Positions 10,584 through 18,356 of a stretch of 36,201 bases of DNA are shown here, in pieces (positions within the stretch are counted from its first letter, which is position 1; every line of letters starts with the position of its first letter). Made by a program: the position numbers and the translations under genes. Under the pieces are notes generated by a model. That model did not search any database and had not been told where the DNA came from. It saw nothing but the letters and a program-made list of their open reading frames with translations. The stretch covers positions 1 through 36,201 of the forward strand of contig JANQRV010000081.1 in NCBI GenBank assembly GCA_028284395.1, read 5' to 3'. Source of the stretch: Saprospiraceae bacterium. Lineage in GTDB: Bacteria > Bacteroidota > Bacteroidia > Chitinophagales > Saprospiraceae.

Positions 10584-13532
10584 TTACCATCTAATCCATG
10601 AGAACCCAATCCCTGCCGAATGCCACCAATTAGCCGAATCAGTTTCCAAATCATAACTTTTGAGGCCATATCGGAGGGCCAAAGGTCCTAAATTAATGAC
10701 CAGACCGGTCTCGATGATTGGAAGCCACTCGGTGTCAAGTGGACTTGCGGCATAGTCCGTGTTCAGTAGAGTCTGGAATTGATCATCGTAGACATCGACC
10801 ATCCATAACATAGAACGATAAGCAGCACCACCACCGAGATATATGGAAAATGGTCCAAGCCTGGGTAGGGTTAACCCAGTAGAAAGGTCCAGTCTTTTTC
10901 GGCGAAATCCCCCCGTAAAAAACAGATTTTCCTCAGCTGGAAGTTGATATTCCGCGGACCGAAAGAAATTGGCATTGGCAATTGCCGTGAAATAAACGCC
11001 AAGTTTGCCCCGATTTGCATTTCCGATAGTGAAACCGAAATTCTGAATTGAATCGACGGAAAACTCCCGGAATTTCCGCTCTACAGAAGGTATAATATAG
11101 GTTCGCCCCTTAGGTTTTGAAGCAGCGGAAGTGATGCCAGACGGATAAGCGGGTAGATTACTCGTCTGATAATTGGTGTTCAGTCTCTGATTAGCCGAGT
11201 AGGGACTGGGAGCTGGGGCTTGGTAGCGGGAACGATAGGTATCATCATTTCTGGGCACCGAGGGGGAAGGTGTTGGTGTACTGACTACCGGCGGTGGAAC
11301 CGGGTTGACTCTTCGTTCCACCTCTTTGATACAACGACAGGAATAAATGCTATTCACTCCACTTCTGGGAGGCCTCCTTTCGGCGCTCTCAACGTCGATT
11401 TCCCAGTTTTGAACCTCACTAAATCGAACGGAGATACCGTGCGTATTGGTGCCAAAAGCCCTACCGGTGCTGCTCCAGTAATACCCCAGCCGGCCGAGAG
11501 CGGCATAGGATGCATCCCGATGGTCATCTGCATACCCCCCCAGTAATACATCAAAACCACTTTTGCCTCCGACTTGCAAAGATTCATAAGACTTCGTTGA
11601 ACTGCCAATATCTTCGGTCCAGATCGTAGTTTTTTCATCGGTCCCTCTCCAGGTCTTGGATTTGCTTTTATACGATTCGACATAACCGCCGTAAGCTTCA
11701 GCCAGTGTTTTCCATTCTTCGGCGGTGGGTAGCCGCCAACCTTCGCCCAGCCGTGCGCAGGCCCGCTCGGCCGCTTTCCAGGTATACAACCGGCCGTACT
11801 TATTACAGTTGGTAAGATTATCGTTGTAACAAGAAGAACCGGAGATTTCCACATTTAGATTTTTAGTTGTCCAACGTCTCCCATCTCGCATCAATTGGGA
11901 ATAGATGCTGGATGGTCCGGTGATTCCGCCATCTCCCTCGCGGTTATCTCTCTTCACCAAATGGGAGGGTAAGTGTTTATTGTTGGAAACATCTACCGGA
12001 ACCCGGTTAAGGTCTACGGAGGATTCAATATTTCCGTTTGCGATCAACAAGACTTCCAGGGAGGTTGGATCAATAAAAAGGCCCGGTACCGAAATTCCTT
12101 TTAATTCTCCATTGATCACCAATTGATTCACCACTACTTCCTTCAATTCGTGATTGATCAGTGAAAGGAATTTATCATACTCCCGACGATAGGAATAGGT
12201 AAGTTCATTCTTCAAATCTTCATAATACGAAGTGCTATTCACCAAATAGTTCAGTCCGGCATTGATCAGAAAACTATTGGTCTTTGCTTCCAGCCTAAAA
12301 TCGCTGATACTGACTTCTTTGATACCGTCATCCAGGCTAGGGACGGCCTTGAAATAGATGTTGCCTTCGAAGCGCTTAAATTTATATTTTCCCTTGATGT
12401 AAGCCCGGACCAGGATGGCGTTGACATTTTCCATATTAACCCCTTCCATTTCCAATTCCAGGATTTCCAGTTTTGCTTTATTGAATTTATATACCTTCCC
12501 AATGACCTTTTGGGCAACTTGTTCCTGAAGAGATTTGAATTCTGTAGTGACCGGCAAGTAAATCTGAAAGGATCCGTCAACGGGCCGGTTGAGTATGAGA
12601 TTGGGTAAGGGACGGACCGTTGAAATCGGTTTATTACCCGAAATTTCCATTTTGGCATACATGCCAACCCCAACCCGAAGTTTATTCGAACGAACGTGTA
12701 GATTTTCGAATATCACACCTTCCGGCTCTATTTTCAGCCACATATCTCTGATTGGAATAGGATGGCCGAGTTGGTTCCAATAGGTAGCTACCTTTTCCCG
12801 AAGATTAAATTCCCCCACGATTTTGTTGACTTCTTGATCCACTTTTCCCTGAATCTTTCCAAGCGCCGATTGCAACAACTTGTTAAGGGGTTTGCGAAAG
12901 TCGATGTTAATTCTGATCAAATCGCCAAACAGGTCCATGTGAAGGTGCTTGTCGCCGGTTAAAGAAGCATTTAGTTTGGTTTTCACATCCAAAGAGTAAT
13001 CCGCATTCACCCCCAGTTTCACCCGTAACTCCAGGTCGACACTGGGCGAAACATGGGCATTTTCGCGAATCACTACCCCTGGAACCCGGACTTCCTGTGA
13101 TTTGATTAAACCGCCCGTCCAATCGGTATCAAGCCACTTTTTTTTGATCGTATAACATCTGCCATTGTACCAGGTACCAAGGCATTTCGAGTAGGTCCCT
13201 TTCGCTCTGATGTCAATTGGAATGCGAAATACCAACTCATTTCCTTCGGCCGAAAATTTTACCGGCCGATTTCGGAATACCTGGTAAGAATAAGTGATTT
13301 CATCACTTTCCTTTTTCGTCTGGTTTATAAACCGGCCGCTTGGCAATTCCCGGTTAATCAACTTCTCAATTTGAGAAATATCAATCTCCAGTGGAACGCC
13401 GATTTCGGAAGTAAGCCGGGGAGGCCGCTCCGGTAGATTACCGGTGACGGGTTTGTCTAATTCGATCCAAGTGGTGGAGCAGGAATGTAAAACAAGGAAT
13501 AGTAAAAAGAGTGTAACTGGGTGTCTTTCCAT
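10584..13532 (-). CDS. DUF4403 lipoprotein with FISUMP domain and C-terminal beta-barrel
   Basis: A 982-residue mosaic. The N-terminus is a lipoprotein signal (LFLLFLVLHSC, lipidated C18). Residues about 40-530 match DUF4403, an uncharacterised Bacteroidota/Proteobacteria lipoprotein family. Residues about 555-735 are a FISUMP (Fibrobacter succinogenes major paralogous) domain: YGRLYTW, EGWRLPTAEEW, GKSGFDVLLGG, GYYWSST and the closing SCRCIKE. A proline/serine-rich linker (about 740-810) follows, then about 150 residues of alternating amphipathic strands ending in aromatic SWIRW, as in outer-membrane barrels. It starts 38 bp after the upstream 8-TM gene, so it is co-transcribed. The likely location is the outer membrane, with DUF4403 periplasmic; the position of FISUMP is uncertain. 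The fusion is unfamiliar to me. Confidence 0.88.
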   Translation of the reverse strand: MERHPVTLFLLFLVLHSCSTTWIELDKPVTGNLPERPPRLTSEIGVPLEIDISQIEKLINRELPSGRFINQTKKESDEITYSYQVFRNRPVKFSAEGNELVFRIPIDIRAKGTYSKCLGTWYNGRCYTIKKKWLDTDWTGGLIKSQEVRVPGVVIRENAHVSPSVDLELRVKLGVNADYSLDVKTKLNASLTGDKHLHMDLFGDLIRINIDFRKPLNKLLQSALGKIQGKVDQEVNKIVGEFNLREKVATYWNQLGHPIPIRDMWLKIEPEGVIFENLHVRSNKLRVGVGMYAKMEISGNKPISTVRPLPNLILNRPVDGSFQIYLPVTTEFKSLQEQVAQKVIGKVYKFNKAKLEILELEMEGVNMENVNAILVRAYIKGKYKFKRFEGNIYFKAVPSLDDGIKEVSISDFRLEAKTNSFLINAGLNYLVNSTSYYEDLKNELTYSYRREYDKFLSLINHELKEVVVNQLVINGELKGISVPGLFIDPTSLEVLLIANGNIESSVDLNRVPVDVSNNKHLPSHLVKRDNREGDGGITGPSSIYSQLMRDGRRWTTKNLNVEISGSSCYNDNLTNCNKYGRLYTWKAAERACARLGEGWRLPTAEEWKTLAEAYGGYVESYKSKSKTWRGTDEKTTIWTEDIGSSTKSYESLQVGGKSGFDVLLGGYADDHRDASYAALGRLGYYWSSTGRAFGTNTHGISVRFSEVQNWEIDVESAERRPPRSGVNSIYSCRCIKEVERRVNPVPPPVVSTPTPSPSVPRNDDTYRSRYQAPAPSPYSANQRLNTNYQTSNLPAYPSGITSAASKPKGRTYIIPSVERKFREFSVDSIQNFGFTIGNANRGKLGVYFTAIANANFFRSAEYQLPAEENLFFTGGFRRKRLDLSTGLTLPRLGPFSIYLGGGAAYRSMLWMVDVYDDQFQTLLNTDYAASPLDTEWLPIIETGLVINLGPLALRYGLKSYDLETDSANWWHSAGIGFSWIRW

Positions 13533-13570
13533 TTTTCAAGTGAGTTTGGAGTAGAAGCAAGTGATAGGTG

Positions 13571-14839
13571 TCAACCCGCCCGTTTTTTAATATTTAAATA
13601 CAACCAGGGGGCTATGAGAACTAAGTAACTGATCAGTAGCATTAGAACAACAGAAAAATCAGCACTCGATCCCAGTATTTTGCTGGCTAACGTAGGATTA
13701 AACAGCGTAAACATCGTAGGGATGATGGCCAGGATGATGGGCGACAATTCCAACAATAATTTTGAGATGCTGTTGTTAAATGTGGGATAAAGCAAATAAA
13801 TGGCAATTCCGACCATAAATACAAAACCAGACAGTAGTTGCAGGCTGGTCCCATTGTCCCCACCATACAAGATCTGAACCTCATTTACAGAATAAATCCT
13901 CAGGGAAAACCACATGCAAAAAATGGAAAGTGCAGCAAACAGCAAAGACATTGGCCGCCGTAAGTCATCCGCAGAAAAGACTTTGTTTAAAGTCTGAAGG
14001 TAAATGGCCGTCACACTGAACAGAAAAAAATGGAGTAGAATGAAGCTGGACCCGACAAACTCTGCAAAACTCGAGCCTAGAACCGCACGGCTCAAAACTC
14101 TTTTCCCCGACTCCTTCTCGATTTGAAATAACAGTTCACTATCGTAGATAAATTGAAGAAACAAGGTAGATTCGTGGAGGTCCTTAGGTTTTAACCGTGA
14201 GATGTTATTGGCTGATAATAGATCGTTCCAATACGAATTGCCGACTCTGCTCTTTTCCAGGTTTTCGTAAGTTGTACTAGCTATATCGTGAAAGAATTTT
14301 GCCGAACTAAAACCTTCGTGAACATGCGCTTTCTCCAGATCTGCCCACTCCTGATCCGTAATGCCTGGCAGCAACTTAAACTGGTCTTTCCAAGAGGAGC
14401 GATAGCGATCCTCCTTCAGTACTTCCTGGAATACAATTTCCTTTGCCAATATGGCTCCTTCGGCATAATCCGGCTTGAGCTTGTAGATATCGCTGGTAGA
14501 CTGAGTCTTAGTAAGGGAAGTAAAGGCAATCGCAATTAAGAGAAAAACCAGGTTAAATGAAAAGTAGATCAAGGGAAATCTCTTAATCAGAAATGGCACC
14601 TCTTCCGCACGCTTGGACTGCATTAAGTTGATGATTGAACGACCGGCACGGATCAAACAGATCAGACCAATTGGAAAAAAGAAGAATAAAAAAAGAAATT
14701 GATGAGGACTGTTCCGTAGCACTTTCCAAGCCAGATCCCGATCATAGCTAAAGTTTTTTAAAACCAGAAGTAGCGGAACATTGACCAATACATAGGAGAT
14801 GACTGCGATCAGAACGAGGTATAATTTTGTCCCCTTCAT
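13571..14839 (-). CDS. Uncharacterised 8-TM membrane protein
   Basis: A 422-residue integral membrane protein of no family I recognise. Three predicted membrane segments (about 5-28, 48-65, 88-108) are followed by a roughly 150-residue charged soluble loop, then five more segments in the second half, ending in a lysine/arginine-rich tail (KKRAG). The ATG overlaps the stop of the preceding gene by four bases (14836-14839), implying translational coupling with the secreted DUF3047-like protein. It is 38 bp ahead of the DUF4403 lipoprotein gene. By position it could be the inner-membrane partner of the envelope system encoded by this block, but this is inference only. Confidence 0.8.
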   Translation of the reverse strand: MKGTKLYLVLIAVISYVLVNVPLLLVLKNFSYDRDLAWKVLRNSPHQFLFLFFFFPIGLICLIRAGRSIINLMQSKRAEEVPFLIKRFPLIYFSFNLVFLLIAIAFTSLTKTQSTSDIYKLKPDYAEGAILAKEIVFQEVLKEDRYRSSWKDQFKLLPGITDQEWADLEKAHVHEGFSSAKFFHDIASTTYENLEKSRVGNSYWNDLLSANNISRLKPKDLHESTLFLQFIYDSELLFQIEKESGKRVLSRAVLGSSFAEFVGSSFILLHFFLFSVTAIYLQTLNKVFSADDLRRPMSLLFAALSIFCMWFSLRIYSVNEVQILYGGDNGTSLQLLSGFVFMVGIAIYLLYPTFNNSISKLLLELSPIILAIIPTMFTLFNPTLASKILGSSADFSVVLMLLISYLVLIAPWLYLNIKKRAG

Positions 14840-15513
14840 TGCTTCGTAGGTGTTGAGATGATCCTGATACTGTTTAGCATTACCCGAGACTTACCACCTG
14901 AATTATTCGAATCAGTTTTTATCATCAGGCCCATCAATTCCGGCAATTTCCCGCGAAATACCGATTCATAATCGAGATAGATATTTTTTCTGACGGAGAT
15001 CCAATCATTACTCGTTGAATCGTTGACAATATGAAAATAAACATTCCCGAGACAAAAACGCCCGGAATTAAACCGCGCGCCGGTTGAATTACTGCTCCCA
15101 TGTGCATAAACAATGCTATTGGGGACTCTGCACCAGTTCAATTTGTCAAAACCCAAGTAGATTCTAAAAGCCGAATCCTCTAAATTGCCAAGTCGAAGGT
15201 TTGCTTCTGCCGGGGCCTCTAGAACCTTGTATTTAAACTCGATAACCGGGTTATCAGCGGAAGAGATGTTTTGCGGGAATTCGATCTTGATTTCATAGGA
15301 AGCATCGTCAGAGGACATGGTCAACTTCTCGGCATCCACTGCCCAATCAGCAGCAGGAGATCTATTGATTTCATAAGCTTTGGTACCGAGCCATTTCCGG
15401 ACAGTTGTTCGATCGGTAGGCAATTCAAATTCCCATAGAGTGGTCTGGAGTTGCGCTGGGTGGATGGCTACTAATAGCAACCAGGCAAGTAGTATGGTAG
15501 TTTTCTCAATCAT
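14836..15513 (-). CDS. Secreted DUF3047-like beta-sandwich protein
   Basis: A 225-residue exported protein with an N-terminal signal (MIEKTTILLAWLLLVAIHPA). The rest is predicted all-beta. The pattern of an FKYKV strand, the YLGFDKLN segment, YAHG, an SVRKNIYLDYESVF segment, GLMIKTDSNNSGG and a closing LNSIRI strand resembles DUF3047, a small periplasmic family of unknown function whose C-terminal half has a similar DY...FG..P...G..I..DSDN.G pattern. I hold the family assignment at about even odds. It is the first gene of the minus-strand block, so its upstream region (15514-15677, shared with the divergent AraC gene) should hold the block's promoter. Confidence 0.78.
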   Translation of the reverse strand: MIEKTTILLAWLLLVAIHPAQLQTTLWEFELPTDRTTVRKWLGTKAYEINRSPAADWAVDAEKLTMSSDDASYEIKIEFPQNISSADNPVIEFKYKVLEAPAEANLRLGNLEDSAFRIYLGFDKLNWCRVPNSIVYAHGSSNSTGARFNSGRFCLGNVYFHIVNDSTSNDWISVRKNIYLDYESVFRGKLPELMGLMIKTDSNNSGGKSRVMLNSIRIISTPTKQ

Positions 15514-15677
15514 TCGGTGGCTTCTAAATATCCTTACGACAGAAATCCGGAGATTGTTTCACCATGCCCTTCTATTGTAGGGTGCAGGTTGTGCGCGCGG
15601 GAACGTTCTGAAACATCTTCCTATCTTTAATCACCGGGAGGCCACAGAATACATCAACACAAGCCCCGGTGTAGATC

Positions 15678-16517
15678 ATGCCAGAAGACAACCAGTTATA
15701 TTACCGTAAGTATACGCTTCAGCGGGAGTTGGCCCAATTCGTCAAATATGCCTGGGTTATGAGAAGCACGGAGACCGGATCAAAGCCCGACCTACTGATT
15801 CCGGATGGATACCTCGAAATAATCTTTGCCCAAAAAGGTGGATACCGCAAGGCGTTCGTAAATCCACACAGACGTCCTGTAATCATAGACCGTTCGTGTA
15901 TCATCGGCATCCAAACGTTGTCGGTTTTGGCAAGCCGAATGAATCCTTGCCATTTAATTGGCATGAAATTAAAGCCGACCGGAGCTCATGCCTTATTTGG
16001 CGAACGGCTTAAGAATACCTTGGATAAGAATGTATCTTTATCAGATTTCGGAGTCAAATGGTTGTGCGACTTAGACCGCAGCTTGCAGCAATGTCAGGAG
16101 GAAACCGCTGCCATCGATTTGCTTTCGGAGACTTTGCACTTACAGATAGGTAACCTGGCAGACGGGCAGTGGAACGAGTTGCCATCTGCCTTTTTGAAGT
16201 CGATCCTACGGGTGAATGGTCAGATCAGCGTCCGGGAACTAGCAAAAGAACATTGTTTGAGCGTCCGTCATTTCCAGCGAAAATTCAAAAGCTTTTTTGG
16301 CATATCCCCTAAGAAGTTTTTAAATATCATTCGGTTTAAACACTTCTATAAGGCCAGCGTTATCAGGCCGAAATCTCCAGCAAATTTTCTGGAATACGGG
16401 TATTACGACCAAATGCACTTCATCAAAGATTTTCGAAAGCACCTCGGTATCACCCCTTCTAATCGTTCGGAACCGGCATTTCTCCGATTGAATCAAATGG
16501 CGAAAAGAAACACCTAA
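15678..16517 (+). CDS. AraC-family transcriptional regulator
   Basis: A 279-residue regulator. The N-terminal part (1-160) carries the LIPDGYLEIIF segment typical of the DUF6597-type sensor domain in Bacteroidota AraC proteins. The C-terminal part (about 175-265) is a double helix-turn-helix: ISVRELAKEHCLSVRHFQRKFKSFFG-type first HTH, then RFKHFYKASV and YYDQMHFIKDFRKHLGITPSN as the second. It reads away from the DUF3047-led block, 164 bp apart, with an 8-bp perfect palindrome GAACGTTC at 15601-15608 between them, so it could control that block or itself. The ligand is unknown. The lipoprotein gene that follows is 65 bp away and may be co-transcribed. Confidence 0.9.
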   Translation: MPEDNQLYYRKYTLQRELAQFVKYAWVMRSTETGSKPDLLIPDGYLEIIFAQKGGYRKAFVNPHRRPVIIDRSCIIGIQTLSVLASRMNPCHLIGMKLKPTGAHALFGERLKNTLDKNVSLSDFGVKWLCDLDRSLQQCQEETAAIDLLSETLHLQIGNLADGQWNELPSAFLKSILRVNGQISVRELAKEHCLSVRHFQRKFKSFFGISPKKFLNIIRFKHFYKASVIRPKSPANFLEYGYYDQMHFIKDFRKHLGITPSNRSEPAFLRLNQMAKRNT

Positions 16518-16582
16518 GCACGCAGACAATGTCGCGTTTTTACTATCCAGCCTTTCAATTTGCTCCTAATTTCGGGTCAAAA

Positions 16583-17029
16583 ATGATGAAAAATTTATGG
16601 CCCTTCTGTTTTGGAATATTGATCTGGAGTTGTCAGTCGCCCTCCTCCCCTTCTCATCCCGGTCCGGAAAAATTAATCATTGAAACACTGGAAAATGAGA
16701 CCCTGTATTTCTGCGAACGCAATCTGGCCATGTGGCAGGAGCAATGGTCTCACCAGCCTTTCGTTTCAAAAATGTATACGGGCAACACGCCCTTTAGAGA
16801 GTTTATCGGTTGGGAAGCCGTCAATCAGAACACGGTCGACCACATTAGGAAATTTCCCGACCCCATCCCCGTACCGGATTCCAATCAGGAATATGCGATT
16901 GAACTATTTGGCGAGGCCGCAATGGTGTTCTACTCCAAAAATGGAGAAAGCGGAACGATTAGAGAAGTGCGGTTGATGGTGCTGGAAGATGAAAAATGGA
17001 AAATTGCCAGTATGCAAACGATTTATTGA
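16583..17029 (+). CDS. NTF2/SnoaL-like lipoprotein
   Basis: A small lipoprotein of 148 residues from the ATG at 16583. The frame is open to an earlier ATG at 16529, but that would place 18 polar residues before the signal sequence, so the later start is preferred. The signal KNLWPFCFGILIWSC gives a lipobox cysteine followed by a Ser/Pro-rich tether. The remainder, with an FGEAAMVFYSK strand and a closing VLEDEKWKIASMQTIY strand, fits the NTF2-like (SnoaL/DUF4440) cone fold used for small-molecule binding or isomerase work. No catalytic residues can be assigned. It lies just downstream of the AraC regulator. Confidence 0.82.
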   Translation: MMKNLWPFCFGILIWSCQSPSSPSHPGPEKLIIETLENETLYFCERNLAMWQEQWSHQPFVSKMYTGNTPFREFIGWEAVNQNTVDHIRKFPDPIPVPDSNQEYAIELFGEAAMVFYSKNGESGTIREVRLMVLEDEKWKIASMQTIY

Positions 17030-17087
17030 AACCATCGAACCCTTCCGGAAAAAACACATCCTCTGCATTTCGATCGGTATTATTCGG

Positions 17088-17110
17088 TTTTTCAGGCAAT
17101 GGCTGAAAAA
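17088..17110 (+). terminator. Possible terminator hairpin
   Basis: An 8-bp perfect stem, tttttcag (17088-17095) and ctgaaaaa (17103-17110), encloses a 7-nt loop 59 bp after the lipoprotein stop. Only two of eight pairs are G-C and there is no long T run after it, so it is weak. Confidence 0.3.
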
Positions 17111-17159
17111 AGTATTCCGTGCAATGATAAAAAGAGGTCTGAACAAGCTATTTTGTAAC

Positions 17160-17319
17160 TGAAGTTGTCTAAAGTTTCTGTTTCGCAGCGAAAAAATCAG
17201 ATAAATGGTTCTCAGAATCGGTTTTTTTTCAGCATAGCAGCGCTACGGTGAAAAAAAAGCTGTTTTGAGGTTCATTTAGCTGGGTTTTGCAGTCGGAAGA
17301 GAAACTTTAGACAACTTCA
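17160..17319. repeat. 160-bp palindromic MITE-like element
   Basis: Perfect 20-bp inverted repeats form the ends (17160-17179 and 17300-17319; left arm begins tgaagttgtcta). The interior is itself an imperfect palindrome centred near 17240, with TTTTTTTTCA on the left facing TGAAAAAAAA on the right around a GCAGCGC core, so one strand could fold into a hairpin of about 75 bp. It encodes nothing. Size, perfect termini and lack of coding capacity fit a miniature inverted-repeat element or a REP/BIME-like repeat. I see no clear target duplication at the flanks. It separates the lipoprotein gene from the GH43-like gene. Confidence 0.7.
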
Positions 17320-17370
17320 ATATGGAAGCATACTACAATTTGATCACCGAATAAAAGAAACCTTTCCATC

Positions 17371-18345
17371 ATGGGAAAATCGATCCTCTTTTTCCTTATT
17401 TCATTACTTTGTTTATTAACGGTCAGGGCGCAAAAACACATTCCCAGCCCCACCATAGCAAGCGATTGGTGGCGGATTGCCAGTAACCCGGATCTCGGCG
17501 AATACCAATCCGACAAACAGCAACCGGTGGATTTTGGCATTTGGCGAGCCGCCGACGGCACCTGGCAATTGTGGTCGTGCATTCGCCGGTCCAATTTTCC
17601 CGGATCGCCGCATACTACCCGCTTTCTATACGGCTGGGAGGGAGAAGACCTGACCGCTACGGACTGGACTCCCAAAGGCGTCAAATGGGTCGCCGACCCG
17701 GAACTCGGAGAAACCCCGGGCGGCATGCAAGCCCCCTACGTTTTTATAGAAGACGGCACCTATTATCTTTTCTACGGCGATTGGAAACGTATCTGCCTGG
17801 CCAAAGGTCGTGATGGAAAACACTTTGAGCGCATCCTGGGAGGTAACGGACAGCCGGACCTTTTCACGGAACATCCAACGGCCAGTCACACCAATAATAC
17901 GGCACGCGACCCCATGGTGATCAAACGCGGCAATACCTATTATTGCTATTATACCAGTCATTTATCCGATCCCGTCAATGACGGGTGGGCCTTTTGCCGG
18001 ACATCGCTAAACCTCAGGGACTGGAGTCAATCGGTCAAGGTATCGCATACCCCTCCTTATAAAACCAATAGTCCCCGATATTCCGATGAGTGCCCGCATG
18101 TGGTATACTTGCCCGAGCACGATTTATACTATTTGTTCGTCACTCAACTGTACGGCACGGACAGTCAAACCACCGTTTATGCTTCCCCTAATCCGATGTA
18201 TTTTGGATTGGACGATGAAGCCCGGAAAGTAGGAACGTTGCCGATAGCGGCTCCGGAGATACTTAAGGTAGGGGATCAATACTACATTGCTGCGTTGACG
18301 CCTGGGTTGGATGGAGTGCAGGTGGCTAAATTGGAGTGGCGGTAA
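17371..18345 (+). CDS. Secreted GH43-like five-bladed propeller glycosidase
   Basis: A 324-residue exported protein (signal MGKSILFFLISLLCLLTVRAQ). The mature part has the recurring propeller signature of GH43/GH32-type enzymes: PVDFGIWRAADGTWQLWSC as the first blade with an early Asp, APYVFIEDGTYYLFYGDW, ARDPMVIKRGNTYYCYYTS as the mid-protein Asp blade, CPHVVYLPEHDLYYLF and APEILKVGDQYYIAAL. Length fits a single-domain GH43-like enzyme. The exact family and substrate are not assignable by eye, and it may be an inactive paralogue. It is convergent with a GH3 gene 11 bp away, which suggests a polysaccharide-use neighbourhood, although no SusC/SusD pair sits beside it. Confidence 0.82.
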   Translation: MGKSILFFLISLLCLLTVRAQKHIPSPTIASDWWRIASNPDLGEYQSDKQQPVDFGIWRAADGTWQLWSCIRRSNFPGSPHTTRFLYGWEGEDLTATDWTPKGVKWVADPELGETPGGMQAPYVFIEDGTYYLFYGDWKRICLAKGRDGKHFERILGGNGQPDLFTEHPTASHTNNTARDPMVIKRGNTYYCYYTSHLSDPVNDGWAFCRTSLNLRDWSQSVKVSHTPPYKTNSPRYSDECPHVVYLPEHDLYYLFVTQLYGTDSQTTVYASPNPMYFGLDDEARKVGTLPIAAPEILKVGDQYYIAALTPGLDGVQVAKLEWR

Positions 18346-18356
18346 TTTCAACCACC

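Noticed and set aside
10469..10669. 67-codon N-terminal extension of the metalloprotease frame
   Set aside because: It overlaps the end of the DUF4403-FISUMP gene and would bury the signal peptide; the ATG at 10468 gives a clean secretion signal.
15601..15608. GAACGTTC palindrome between the AraC gene and the divergent envelope block
   Set aside because: Suggestive by position but eight bases long and single; not enough to list as an operator.
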